From Euryhalocaulis sp050486445 (GTDB taxonomy: Bacteria > Pseudomonadota > Alphaproteobacteria > Caulobacterales > Maricaulaceae), in NCBI GenBank assembly GCA_050486445.1, contig JBJHDH010000005.1, positions 1 through 64,000 on the forward strand: a stretch of 64,000 bases of DNA, in the 5' to 3' direction. Below, in pieces: positions 33,062 to 41,800 of the stretch (its first letter is position 1; the number at the start of each line of letters is the position of its first letter). Below the pieces are notes generated by a model that did not search any database, had not been told where the DNA came from, and saw only the letters and a program-made list of their open reading frames with translations. The position numbers and the translations under genes were made by a program.

Positions 33062-35746
33062 TTAGAACCGCTCCAGCAGGCGGCGCAGATAATCCAGTTC
33101 GCCGGCGGGGCGGCGGCGTTCGCCGGCGCGGCGGCGCAATTCGTCCAGAATATCGCGCGCGCGCTGACGCTCCATCTCGTCGGGGATACGAACATTGTCA
33201 CCGGTTCCGGCGACGCCGCCAGCGGAACGGCCCAGCGGATCGAGCACGGTGCGGCCTTCTCCGCCGTCCTCGCGCTGTTCGGCCATTTCACTGGCCAGTT
33301 GCCGGGCGCCGTCGCGCAGCGATTGCAGCGCCTCGTCCTGCGCCGCCAGCGCCGCTTCGCCGTCGCCCCGGCGCAGCGCCTGTTCCGCCTCGCGCATGGC
33401 GCGGCGCGCCTCTTCCAGCAGGTCGCCGGCCGCGCCGGACTCACCCGGATCGCCGCCCGCCGCGCCGCCGCGCGCGCCATCGCCCATCTGCTGGCCCAGC
33501 TGGTCCAGCCGGTCGGCCAGCCCGCCCTGGCGGCCCGCCAGTTCCGAAGGGTTCATCCCCTGCCGGCCGCCGCCAGCGGTGTCGCCGGGCTGGCCATCGC
33601 CGGCCTGTTGACCGCTCTGCTCGCCGGGCTCGCCGGCCCGGCCCTGGCCTTGCCCGTCCTCGCCGCCGGGCGCCTGTCCGCCCTGCTGCTCTCCCTGTTG
33701 GCCCTGTTGCCCCTGCTGCTGGCCGCCATTTTGTTGCAGCGTATCGTCCATCAGTTCGCGCTGATCGCCGATCATGTCGGCCAGATCGTTCAGCGCGTTG
33801 CGCATGGCTTCGCTTTCGGGCGTGTTGCGCTGCTGTCCATCGCCGCCGCCACCGCCCAGCGCGATCTGCATTTCCATATTGCGCAGCATTTCGGTGAGCG
33901 CGGCCAGTGCGGCGCGGGCGCCGGCCTCGTCGCCCAGCTCGGAGGCTTCGCGGATCGCATCCAGCAAATCCTGGATGCTGTTCATGTTCATGCCGGCCAT
34001 GCCGCCGCCATCGGGGGCCTGGGTCACGCGCCCCTGTTCGATGGCTTCGCGGGCCAGCGCCTCCATATAGCGGTTCATCGCCTGCTGGAACGTATCGAAC
34101 AACTGGCTCAGCTCGTCGGGGTCAGCGCCGCGCGCAAGGGCCTCCAGCAGGGCGCGTTCGGCGGCGCGCAGCGCGGCCTCGGCGTCGGCCAGATCGCCCA
34201 TTTCCACGCGCAGCGCGATGCGCCAGAGCAGAGGCGGAATGTCCTCCAGCTCCGCCTGCTCGCGCGCAAACTGGATGCGGCTGCGAGCATGGGACAGGCC
34301 GAGATAGACGACATAATCATCGAAATAGCGCTCGGCCCCGATCAGCGTCGCGCCCAGCATGTCGGCGGTCCGGCGCACGCCTTCGGGCGCGCGGTCGATG
34401 CGCCGCGAAGGGTCTTCCTCCCAGAACTGCGGCGGATTGGCCGCGTCCTCGGGGATTCTCGGCGTCAGGTCTTCGAGCGCCGCGTAATCCGCGGTCTCGT
34501 TCATCAGGAGCTGGCGCTGTTCCGCCACCGCCCTGGCCAGCGGCGACAGGAAAATGCGCTGCGGAATCCGCGCCGTGACGGTTTCGCTCCAGCCCTCCTG
34601 ACCCAGCGCATCGACGGCGCGCAGGCGCATTTGCGCGCGCCTTCCGGCCCAGCGGTGTTCGGTGAGGTCCAGCGCCGGCGAGCCTTCGAGGTCGCGCGGC
34701 GCGGTTCCGCCCAGGTCGATGACGATTTCCTCAGTTTCCTCAGGCGCGTCTTCCAGCGACAGGACCAGATGCAGACGCTCGACGCCGTAATCGTCCACGG
34801 CGCGATAGCTGAAGGCCAGCATGTTGTCGCGCGGCGCCGGGGCTTCGATGAACTGGACCAGCGGCGGCCGGTCGGGACTGGCGGCGATGGTCCAGTTTCC
34901 TGCACGGCGCACCGTCAGCTCGGCGTCGGTAAACAGCACATCCTTTGCTTCATGCACATCGTCCTGTAGCGATTCGAAGCGCAGGCGCCGGCCCCCGTCA
35001 TCGTCGCGCACCCGCGCCGCGGGCGGACGGCGCACGCCGGAAACGCGCACGGTCAGCTCCGACCCCGACGGCGCGCGGAAAACGGTCGCCGCGTCGGGGC
35101 GGCCGGTGAGGAAGATCGGCGGGGCGCCGGTATAGTCAGGCGGCTGGAGCCAGGCGTCCACGACCGGCTCCACGCCGCCGCCTTCCATAAATCCCGGCAT
35201 AAAGGCGTCGGCGATCCGCGCCGGGCCCTGTCCCCCGGCCCAGGCGAAGCCGAGCAGCAGCACGACCACGGCCCCGATGCGCAGCGCAAACCGGTCGGTG
35301 CGCGCCAGCGCCGCGCGCGGCTGGCGGGCGCGGGCGCGGCCGGCCATCGCCGCCATGCGCATCAGATGCGCGCGCCACAATTCGCTGTCGGCGCGCATCG
35401 CGGCGGGCGTATCGGTCAGCGCCTCGAACGGGCGGCCTTCCAGCGCCGAATCCTGTTCGACCCGGCGCAGCGTGGCGTCCAGCGAGACTGTCCGCGTGCG
35501 CCGCAGATGCGGAATGGCCGCCGCCGCCCCGCCGCCCAGCGTGACCAAAAGGCCCAGCAGCCGCCAAGGGTCGCCCAGCGCCTCCCACACGCCGAACAGG
35601 GCCAACGTAACATACAGCAACAGGAACAAGGCCCCCGGCAGCAGCGCGGGGCCCCAGCGTTCCCAGACCAGCGCCGCATGGGCCAGCGCGCGCGCGCGGG
35701 CGAACCGGGCCTCGGCTGAATCCGGTTTCGGGGCGTCGTACCTCAT
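33062..35746 (-). CDS. DUF4175 (TIGR02302-type) membrane protein
   Basis: An 894-residue alphaproteobacterial protein of unknown function. Two or three membrane helices lie at about 34-80 and 150-170. A periplasmic beta-rich part follows, with AFSYRAVDDYGVERLHLVLS near residue 315. A long helical region comes next. At about 665-770 it has a Gln/Gly-rich low-complexity tract (QQQGQQGQQGEQQ). The C-terminus returns to charged helices. The family is usually near lysA and a small lipoprotein; here only the lipoprotein is adjacent (36 kb). Confidence 0.85.
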   Translation of the reverse strand: MRYDAPKPDSAEARFARARALAHAALVWERWGPALLPGALFLLLYVTLALFGVWEALGDPWRLLGLLVTLGGGAAAAIPHLRRTRTVSLDATLRRVEQDSALEGRPFEALTDTPAAMRADSELWRAHLMRMAAMAGRARARQPRAALARTDRFALRIGAVVVLLLGFAWAGGQGPARIADAFMPGFMEGGGVEPVVDAWLQPPDYTGAPPIFLTGRPDAATVFRAPSGSELTVRVSGVRRPPAARVRDDDGGRRLRFESLQDDVHEAKDVLFTDAELTVRRAGNWTIAASPDRPPLVQFIEAPAPRDNMLAFSYRAVDDYGVERLHLVLSLEDAPEETEEIVIDLGGTAPRDLEGSPALDLTEHRWAGRRAQMRLRAVDALGQEGWSETVTARIPQRIFLSPLARAVAEQRQLLMNETADYAALEDLTPRIPEDAANPPQFWEEDPSRRIDRAPEGVRRTADMLGATLIGAERYFDDYVVYLGLSHARSRIQFAREQAELEDIPPLLWRIALRVEMGDLADAEAALRAAERALLEALARGADPDELSQLFDTFQQAMNRYMEALAREAIEQGRVTQAPDGGGMAGMNMNSIQDLLDAIREASELGDEAGARAALAALTEMLRNMEMQIALGGGGGDGQQRNTPESEAMRNALNDLADMIGDQRELMDDTLQQNGGQQQGQQGQQGEQQGGQAPGGEDGQGQGRAGEPGEQSGQQAGDGQPGDTAGGGRQGMNPSELAGRQGGLADRLDQLGQQMGDGARGGAAGGDPGESGAAGDLLEEARRAMREAEQALRRGDGEAALAAQDEALQSLRDGARQLASEMAEQREDGGEGRTVLDPLGRSAGGVAGTGDNVRIPDEMERQRARDILDELRRRAGERRRPAGELDYLRRLLERF

Positions 35747-35817
35747 CAGGAAAAGACTATCAGGCTTTTCCGGCCGCTGCGCATGTCAATTTCATGTAAG
35801 GCTGCGGACAGGAACGT

Positions 35818-36126
35818 CTACCGAAAGAACGGGTCCGGATCAGGGTCCGGCTCGTCCAGAGTCTCCGGGAAATCCACCTCTTCGGGCTCCGCCGGCATGA
35901 TGCCCAGCGTGGCGGCGAAGGCGGCGGAATAGGTTCCGCGGTCGCGGCGGGCATAGGGACGGGGCGGGCCGGGCGGCAGGTCGGTTTCGCCGAAAACCGG
36001 CGGCGCGGGGGCCGGTGCGCCGCGCACGCCGCAGCCGCACAGCAATGCGGCGGCGAGCACCGCGAATCCCGCGCGCACGGCTCTGGTTGTTATGGATGGC
36101 CCGGGCATGGCGGCACTATCGTCCAT
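35818..36126 (-). CDS. Small lipoprotein (LptM-like)
   Basis: A 102-residue protein with an N-terminal hydrophobic stretch (AVRAGFAVLAAALLCGCG) and a plausible lipobox ending LCGC. A Pro-rich mature region follows, ending in acidic DPDPDPFF. The CGVRGAPAPAPP start of the mature part resembles the CGxxGP of LptM/YifL lipoproteins, which sit upstream of lysA. No lysA is present between it and the DUF4175 gene. ATG 36126 or 36108 could be the start. Confidence 0.65.
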   Translation of the reverse strand: MDDSAAMPGPSITTRAVRAGFAVLAAALLCGCGVRGAPAPAPPVFGETDLPPGPPRPYARRDRGTYSAAFAATLGIMPAEPEEVDFPETLDEPDPDPDPFFR

Positions 36127-36155
36127 CGTGTCCGGCAAGGCCAGAGCCTGCGCCG

Positions 36156-37241
36156 TTATTGCTCCACCATCGACCAGTCGGCGGGAACGCCCGCCGGAAT
36201 ATCGCGCGCCGCGCGCCGGCCGATCAGCTCGCGCAGATGCCGCGGCGCCAGACCCGCGCCGGGACGGATCGAGCGCAGATGCGCCTCCGTGAGCGTCTCG
36301 CCCGCTTTCAGCGGCTTGACGACATAGAGCGAGCGGCGGAATTGCAGCGTCGCGGCCTCTGAGGGCGCGATCTCCGTCTCCGCCGAGCCCAGCGCCGCGT
36401 GCGCCTCGCGCAGGGCGGCGGCGAAATCCGCCAGCTCCTGCTGTTCCAGGCTGAAGGCCGCATCGACGCCGCCATCCTCGCGGGCCAGCGTGAAATGCTT
36501 TTCCACCGCCGCCGCGCCCAGCGCCGTGGCCAGTTGCGCCGCCTGCGCCCCCATTGTGTGGTCCGACAGGCCAACAGGAACGCCAAAGCGGGCGCGCAAA
36601 TAGGGAATCCGGGCCAGGTTCGCGTCGGACAGCGGCGCGGGATAGGCGCTGATACAGTGCAGCAGCAGCAGCTCGCGCGTCCCGGCATTGCGCAGCACGC
36701 CCAGCGCCTCGCCGATCTCCGCGTCGCTGGCCATGCCGGTGGAGACGATCACCGGCTTGCCCGTGCGCGCCACGCGCTCCAGCAAGCCCCAATCGACGAT
36801 CTCGGGCGAGGCGATCTTGTAGGCGGGCGCGTCCAGCGATTCGAGCAGGTCCACGGCGCTGTCATCGAACGGGCTGGAAAAGACCGTAATGCCGATGGCG
36901 CGCGCATGGGCGAACAGCGCCGCGTGCCAGTCCCAGGGCGTGTGCGCCTCGTCATACAGCTCGTGCAGCGTGCGGCCGTCCCACAGTCCGCCCGTGATGC
37001 GGAATTCCGGCCGGTCGGAGCGGATGGTGATTGTGTCCGCCGTATAGGTTTGCAGCTTTACCGCGTCGGCCCCGGCGGCCTTCGCGGCGTCGATCAGCGC
37101 CTTCGCCCGGCCGATATCGCCATTATGATTGCCGGACATTTCGGCGATCACATAAGGCGGGGCGCCCGCGCCGATCTTGCATCCGGCGATGGAGATGGCG
37201 GCCGTCTCGGCGTTGCTGGCGATGGGCTGGGCGGGCTCCAT
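36156..37241 (-). CDS. pseI: Pseudaminic acid synthase
   Basis: A 361-residue NeuB-family synthase condensing 2,4-diacetamido-2,4,6-trideoxy-L-altrose with phosphoenolpyruvate. The TIM barrel carries IAEMSGNHNGDIGRAKALID, DAVKLQTYTADT and the PseI-typical LWDGRTLHELYDEAHTPW. The SAF antifreeze-like domain occupies the last 60 or so residues. It is the last sugar gene of the operon, ten bases after pseG. PseI rather than NeuB or LegI is indicated by that LWDG block. Confidence 0.92.
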   Translation of the reverse strand: MEPAQPIASNAETAAISIAGCKIGAGAPPYVIAEMSGNHNGDIGRAKALIDAAKAAGADAVKLQTYTADTITIRSDRPEFRITGGLWDGRTLHELYDEAHTPWDWHAALFAHARAIGITVFSSPFDDSAVDLLESLDAPAYKIASPEIVDWGLLERVARTGKPVIVSTGMASDAEIGEALGVLRNAGTRELLLLHCISAYPAPLSDANLARIPYLRARFGVPVGLSDHTMGAQAAQLATALGAAAVEKHFTLAREDGGVDAAFSLEQQELADFAAALREAHAALGSAETEIAPSEAATLQFRRSLYVVKPLKAGETLTEAHLRSIRPGAGLAPRHLRELIGRRAARDIPAGVPADWSMVEQ

Positions 37242-37250
37242 GCGCTGTTT

Positions 37251-38195
37251 CTAGCCTGAGTCGGCGGCCAGAAGCGCATCGGCCAGCCGCGCCGCGCCGA
37301 GGCCATCCGGATAAAGCGGGAGCGGCGGCGGGGCGGGGTCGGCCATGGCCGCCAGCGCCGCCTCTGCGATGGCGTCCGCGTCCGGCGTTTCCAGAACGCG
37401 CAGGCCCAGCGCCCGCGCCGCCTTCGCCGCGCGCGCCTGATCGGGCGCGGCGATAACGCCAACACAAGGAAGGCCGGCGGTCAGCGCCTCCAGAAAACTC
37501 GTGCCCAGCCCACCCACGTAGAGCGTGGCGCGCGCCATCAACACCACCATGTCGGCGCCGCGATGCACGCTGACATTGCCGGGCAGGGCGGGCAGGGCGG
37601 CGTCTGGGGCCGGGCCCAGCGCCCCCAGCGCCAGATCGACGGGGCCGGAAAACCGCGCCGCCAGCGCGCGCGCCGCCGCGAAGCCGAGCGCACCCGTCGC
37701 GCCGCCGCCAAAACTCATCAGCACGCGCGGTTCGCTCCGCTGGTTGTGCGCGCGCAAAGCGGCGAAGCCGGGCCGGATTGGCGCATATTCCGGGCCAAGC
37801 AGGCGCGTGCGCGCGGGATAAGCGGAATAGTCGCAGTCCTTCGCATAGAGCTGAAAATTCACCAGCACGTTGCCGGGCCGGGGCCGGTCCGCCGTGTCGT
37901 CGATCAGCACGGTCCGCCGCGCCTTTGCGGCGAATGGCGCGATGGTCTCCGCGCCGATGCGCCAGCCATCGACGATCAGCAGGCCGTCCGTGGGGGCGGC
38001 TTCCGCCGCCAGCGCGGCGGGAAAGTCTCCGGTATGGGCAAGGCCGTGCGGCGAGGTCAAAGCGAAGCGCACCGATGCGCCGCGCTTGGCCAGCGCCTGC
38101 GCCAGCACAAGCTGACGGCTGAGATGGCCCATCCCGAATTCCGGGCTGCATTCCGCCAGAATCAGGACGTCATGGATGCCGGCGTTTCTGTTCAT
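37251..38195 (-). CDS. pseG: UDP-2,4-diacetamido-2,4,6-trideoxy-L-altrose hydrolase
   Basis: A 314-residue GT-B-like hydrolase removing UDP in pseudaminic acid synthesis. The conserved ECSPEFGMGHLSRQL holds the catalytic His. The C-terminal half contains GGLGTSFLEALTAGLP, which binds the nucleotide. ATG 38195 is the family start; it overlaps the HAD gene by four bases (ATGA). Confidence 0.9.
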   Translation of the reverse strand: MNRNAGIHDVLILAECSPEFGMGHLSRQLVLAQALAKRGASVRFALTSPHGLAHTGDFPAALAAEAAPTDGLLIVDGWRIGAETIAPFAAKARRTVLIDDTADRPRPGNVLVNFQLYAKDCDYSAYPARTRLLGPEYAPIRPGFAALRAHNQRSEPRVLMSFGGGATGALGFAAARALAARFSGPVDLALGALGPAPDAALPALPGNVSVHRGADMVVLMARATLYVGGLGTSFLEALTAGLPCVGVIAAPDQARAAKAARALGLRVLETPDADAIAEAALAAMADPAPPPLPLYPDGLGAARLADALLAADSG

Positions 38196-38845
38196 GCCGG
38201 ACGCTCCAGCGCATCCGGCAGATTGGCGAAGACGGCGAGGCGCAAGGCGGGCTCCGGCCCCACCTCCACATCGGCGAAGCGGCCCGTCAGCACGCGGCAG
38301 AAGGGCGCGCCGAAATCGCGCGCCGCCAGCCCGTCCTGATAGGGATCGGCGCCGGCCACAAGGCATTCGCCGGGCGCGACCTCCAGACGCTGCGCCGCCT
38401 CCGCCAGCCCCTCTGTCATGGCGGTGCAGACCACGATCTCGTCCACGCGCTCCGCCAGACGCAGGGATTCGATTTTGCCGCGCTGCACGGCCGGATCGCT
38501 CGCCGTCACCACCGCCAGACGATAGCGCGCGCGCAGACGCTCCAGCGCCTCGGCCGCGCCCGGATAGAGGCGCAGCGCCGGTGCGTGCGTGTCATAAGCC
38601 TCCTGCATCGCGCCCACGGGCGCGGGCCCGGCGCCGAACCAGGCGCAGGCGCGGGCGAAGGCGCCTTCCCGGCCCAGACCCCTCTGCTCGTAGCGTAGCC
38701 GCGCCAGCACGTCCTCGGGGTGCAGATCCGCGCGGGCGGCCAGCGCCAGCGCAGCGGCGCGCAGGCCGCTGTCCACATACGCGCTTTCAGGAAACAGCGT
38801 GTCGTCCAGACCGATCAAAAGCGCCCGGACTCCGGCCAGCGTCAC
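38192..38845 (-). CDS. HAD-superfamily protein lacking the nucleophile Asp
   Basis: A 217-residue HAD-fold protein with GTG start at 38845. Later motifs look normal: VVTASDP (motif II), QRGKIESLRL (Lys, motif III) and GADPYQDGLAARDFGAP (acidic motif IV). Motif I, however, reads IGLDDTLFP, with Gly where the phospho-acceptor Asp of DxDxT should be. It may therefore be catalytically dead or use other chemistry. It overlaps both pseG and the ATP-grasp gene by four bases, so it belongs to the pse operon. Its job there is unknown. Confidence 0.8.
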   Translation of the reverse strand: MTLAGVRALLIGLDDTLFPESAYVDSGLRAAALALAARADLHPEDVLARLRYEQRGLGREGAFARACAWFGAGPAPVGAMQEAYDTHAPALRLYPGAAEALERLRARYRLAVVTASDPAVQRGKIESLRLAERVDEIVVCTAMTEGLAEAAQRLEVAPGECLVAGADPYQDGLAARDFGAPFCRVLTGRFADVEVGPEPALRLAVFANLPDALERPA

Positions 38846-39747
38846 GGCGTCTCGCCCGGCACGATCAACTCGCGGTCGGCGCGATACAGCGTCTCGCCCA
38901 GGCGGATTTTGCGCGGCGCATAAGCGGCGTCTTCGCCGGCCAGCATCTGAAGAATGCGTACGGGCGAATCCAGCCCGGCGGCGATCGAGGCGCCCGACCC
39001 CGCGCCAAAGCGCGGATTGATGGCAATCAGGATCGGCCCCTGTTCCGGGTGCAGGAAGGCCCGCACCGTGTTGTGCCCCACAAGACCCAGCGCCTGACCG
39101 ATGCGCATGGCCAGGGTTTCGGCTTCCGGCGCGTCGATCACCCTGGTTACTTTCGACTCGCCGCCGACGACCAGCACGCGCTCGCGCGCCACGGCCTGCA
39201 CCGGCCGCCCGCCCTCCAGATCCATCAGCAGGTCGATGCTGATCTCCGGCGCCTCGATCAGCGGATGCAGCAGCTCGTCTTCGCGCAACGCGGCCAGATC
39301 ATCCGCGTTCTCGATGCGACGCGCCCGCGCCGCGTCCGCGCCGCTGGCAGGCCGGGCGAACAGCGGAAAATCATGGCCGGGCGTGGCGGGATTCAGGATC
39401 GGGATGGAGGGATAGGAATAGCGCTCCAGCATCCGGCTGAATTCGCGCCGGTCCTGGCAGGCGCGCACGCTCTCGGGCGAGGGCGCCAGCACGCGCACGC
39501 CCGTCGCCTCAAAGGCCGGGCGGTGCAGCGCGAAGAATGGCAGCTCCGCGTCGCGTGTGGGAACCACGAGCCTGGCGCCGCGCGCCTCGCACAGCGCCAT
39601 CAGCGCCCTGGCGTCCAGCGTATCGCCGCCGTCGATCACCATGCCGCGCCCGGCCAGTGCGATCTCGAAGGCGCGCGCCAGCGGCGCCGATTGCGCCGCG
39701 CCGGTCATCAGGACATTGGGCCGGGTCATGTCCGGGCTGCGCGTCAT
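38842..39747 (-). CDS. ATP-grasp ligase-like protein in the pse operon
   Basis: A 301-residue protein of the carbamoyl-phosphate-synthase-like ATP-grasp group. Visible features are PNVLMTGAAQSAPLARAFE at the N-terminus, an ATP-binding strand with RPASGADAARAR where Lys-Pro is usual, EISIDLLMDLEGG, and the metal-binding INPRFGAGS near residue 240. Such enzymes join a carboxylate to an amine through an acyl phosphate. In this operon it could acylate the amino sugar in place of PseH, which is inference. ATG 39747 has GGAGA seven bases upstream. Confidence 0.75.
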   Translation of the reverse strand: MTRSPDMTRPNVLMTGAAQSAPLARAFEIALAGRGMVIDGGDTLDARALMALCEARGARLVVPTRDAELPFFALHRPAFEATGVRVLAPSPESVRACQDRREFSRMLERYSYPSIPILNPATPGHDFPLFARPASGADAARARRIENADDLAALREDELLHPLIEAPEISIDLLMDLEGGRPVQAVARERVLVVGGESKVTRVIDAPEAETLAMRIGQALGLVGHNTVRAFLHPEQGPILIAINPRFGAGSGASIAAGLDSPVRILQMLAGEDAAYAPRKIRLGETLYRADRELIVPGETP

Positions 39748-39839
39748 GTCATCGTCTCCGCGCCGGAAGGGCCGCACTCCCGCCAGTCATGCGGGCGCCT
39801 CCCGAATCAGGCGCCATCCTATCAGGAAGCGCGCCTGGC

Positions 39840-40562
39840 TCAGCCGGCTTCCAGCGGTTTTTGCTCCACGCCGGCGTTCAGCGCGGCGATGTCCGGCCGG
39901 GAATCGTATAGCGCCAGCGCCTGTTCCCAGGTGAAATCCTCGCCCAGCGCAGCGTACATGGCCCGCACCAGTTCCAGGTCGGCGGGTGTGTCCACCGTCC
40001 AGCGCGCATCGCCGCGGTCCGGGCCGGGAACGTTCCGCAACACAAACCGCTCAGGCCGGCGATACAGAAAGGCGGTTACATGCGCGCGCTCGTAATCCTC
40101 TTCCGCTTCGGCCCCGGCGGCCAGAAGCGCCGCCGGCCGGATCGTCTCCACATCCAGACCGCGCGGCCAGGAGCGGACCAGCGTGTTGCTGACATAATCG
40201 GCGCCGCCGCGATGGAAATCCGCGACCACAGCGTCGATCACGTCCGGGTCGATCATCGGACAATCGGACGTGATGCGGACAATGGCGTCCGCCGTGTTCT
40301 GGCGTGCGATGGCGGCATAGCGGGACAGAACATCATCGACAGACCCGCGATAGACCGGAATGGCGCGCCCTGAGCACCAGCTCGCGATCACATCGTCCGC
40401 CGGTTCGGTCGTGGTCGCGATCCAGATTTCATCGACCAGCGCGGCGCGCCGGGTCCGCTCTGTCACACGCTCCAGCATCGTGCGCCCGGCGATATCGGCG
40501 AATACCTTGCCGGGCAGGCGCGTGCTGCCCGTCCGCGCCTGGATGACGGCGATTGTCTTCAT
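39840..40562 (-). CDS. SpsF-like cytidylyltransferase (PseF role)
   Basis: A 240-residue nucleotidyltransferase beginning KTIAVIQARTGSTRLPGKVF, the SpsF pattern. RITSDCPMIDPDVID is the metal/sugar-binding part. It most likely activates pseudaminic acid to the CMP sugar, the job of PseF elsewhere. It overlaps pseC by four bases. The last 90 bases before the ATP-grasp gene are non-coding. Confidence 0.85.
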   Translation of the reverse strand: MKTIAVIQARTGSTRLPGKVFADIAGRTMLERVTERTRRAALVDEIWIATTTEPADDVIASWCSGRAIPVYRGSVDDVLSRYAAIARQNTADAIVRITSDCPMIDPDVIDAVVADFHRGGADYVSNTLVRSWPRGLDVETIRPAALLAAGAEAEEDYERAHVTAFLYRRPERFVLRNVPGPDRGDARWTVDTPADLELVRAMYAALGEDFTWEQALALYDSRPDIAALNAGVEQKPLEAG

Positions 40563-41800
40563 CCCAGGCCCAATGTTCTGGCCAGCGCCATGGCGACGTG
40601 CTCCACGTCGGCATCCGTCATGTCCGGGAAACAGGGCAGGCTCAGCGCCTGCGCGTAATAGGCCTCGGTATTGGCGCAGCGCGCGACCCCGTCCGGCACG
40701 TGATCGCGGTGGAACGGATGCTTATAGACCGGGATGTAATGCACCTGCGTTCCGATCCCGTCTTCGCGCAGCGCCTGCATCACCTCCGCCCGCGTGCGGC
40801 CCAGCTTCGCAAAGTCGATCCGCACGGCATAGAGATGACAGGAAGAGCGCGTGCGCATCTCCGGCGCCGCCTGCACGGGCGCTACGCCCTCCAGCCCGGC
40901 CAGCGCCGCGTCATATAGCGCGGCGATGGCGCGGCGGCGCGCGGTGAAATCGTCCAGCCGCGCCATTTGCGAGACGCCCAGCGCCGCCTGGATGTCGGTC
41001 ATGCGATAATTGAAGCCCAGGGCTTGTTGCTCATAGACCCAGGGGCCGCGCTCCTCGCCGGAAAAGCGCGCCGCGTCACGCTCCACGCCGTGATTGCGCA
41101 GCAGACGCAGGCGGTGCGCCAGATCGTCATCGTCTGTGGTGATGGCGCCGCCGTCGCCGGTGGTGATCGGCTTGACCGGATGGAACGAGAAACAGGTCAT
41201 GGCGGCGAGGCCGCCCGCGCCGGCTTTGCTTCCATCGGGGCGCGTTCCGCCCAGCGCATGACAGCCATCCTCGATAATCATGCGCCCGCCCGCGGCCTGC
41301 GCGAGCGCCGCATCCAGCGTGGAGAGGCCCGCATAGGCCACGGGAATCACGACCTTCGCCTCAGGCGCGGCGGCGAGGCCTGCACGCAGCGTCTCGCCGG
41401 AAAGGCCCAACGTCGCGGCGTCCACATCGGCGAAGGCGGGCCGCGCGCCGCAATAGATCATGCAATTTGCGCTGGCGGCAAAGGTGAGGGGCTGGGTGAT
41501 TCCGGCGTCTCCCGGCCCCAGTCCGGCGGCCAGACACGCCAGATGCAGCGCCGCCGTGCCGCTGGAAACGGCGATGGCGTGGCGCGCGCCCACATAGTCC
41601 GCCAGCGCGGCCTCGAACCGCGGAACCGCCGGCCCCTGCGTCAGAAAGTCGCCGCGTAGCACCTCCAGAACCGCCGCGATGTCCTCTTCCGACAGAGAAT
41701 GGCGGCCATAGGACAATATTCGCGGCGCCGGCGCGGCGCCCGTCTTCTGAATAGCCGCCGCGAGGGCGGCCTTGCCGGCGCTGGCGCTATTCGTCGACAA
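40559..41800 (-). CDS. pseC: UDP-4-amino-4,6-dideoxy-N-acetyl-L-altrosamine transaminase
   Basis: A 413-residue DegT/DnrJ-family PLP aminotransferase. The PLP Lys lies in CFSFHPVKPITTGDGGAI. The N-terminal core reads YGRHSLSEEDIAAVLEVLRG. It converts the PseB keto product to the 4-amino sugar. It overlaps pseB by 14 bases and has about 30 extra N-terminal residues compared with many PseC proteins. Confidence 0.9.
   Translation of the reverse strand: MSTNSASAGKAALAAAIQKTGAAPAPRILSYGRHSLSEEDIAAVLEVLRGDFLTQGPAVPRFEAALADYVGARHAIAVSSGTAALHLACLAAGLGPGDAGITQPLTFAASANCMIYCGARPAFADVDAATLGLSGETLRAGLAAAPEAKVVIPVAYAGLSTLDAALAQAAGGRMIIEDGCHALGGTRPDGSKAGAGGLAAMTCFSFHPVKPITTGDGGAITTDDDDLAHRLRLLRNHGVERDAARFSGEERGPWVYEQQALGFNYRMTDIQAALGVSQMARLDDFTARRRAIAALYDAALAGLEGVAPVQAAPEMRTRSSCHLYAVRIDFAKLGRTRAEVMQALREDGIGTQVHYIPVYKHPFHRDHVPDGVARCANTEAYYAQALSLPCFPDMTDADVEHVAMALARTLGLG

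Noticed and set aside
33440..33740. Repetitive tract that looks like a short-repeat array
   Set aside because: It encodes the Gln/Gly-rich low-complexity part of the DUF4175 protein in frame. There are no CRISPR-like equal spacers.
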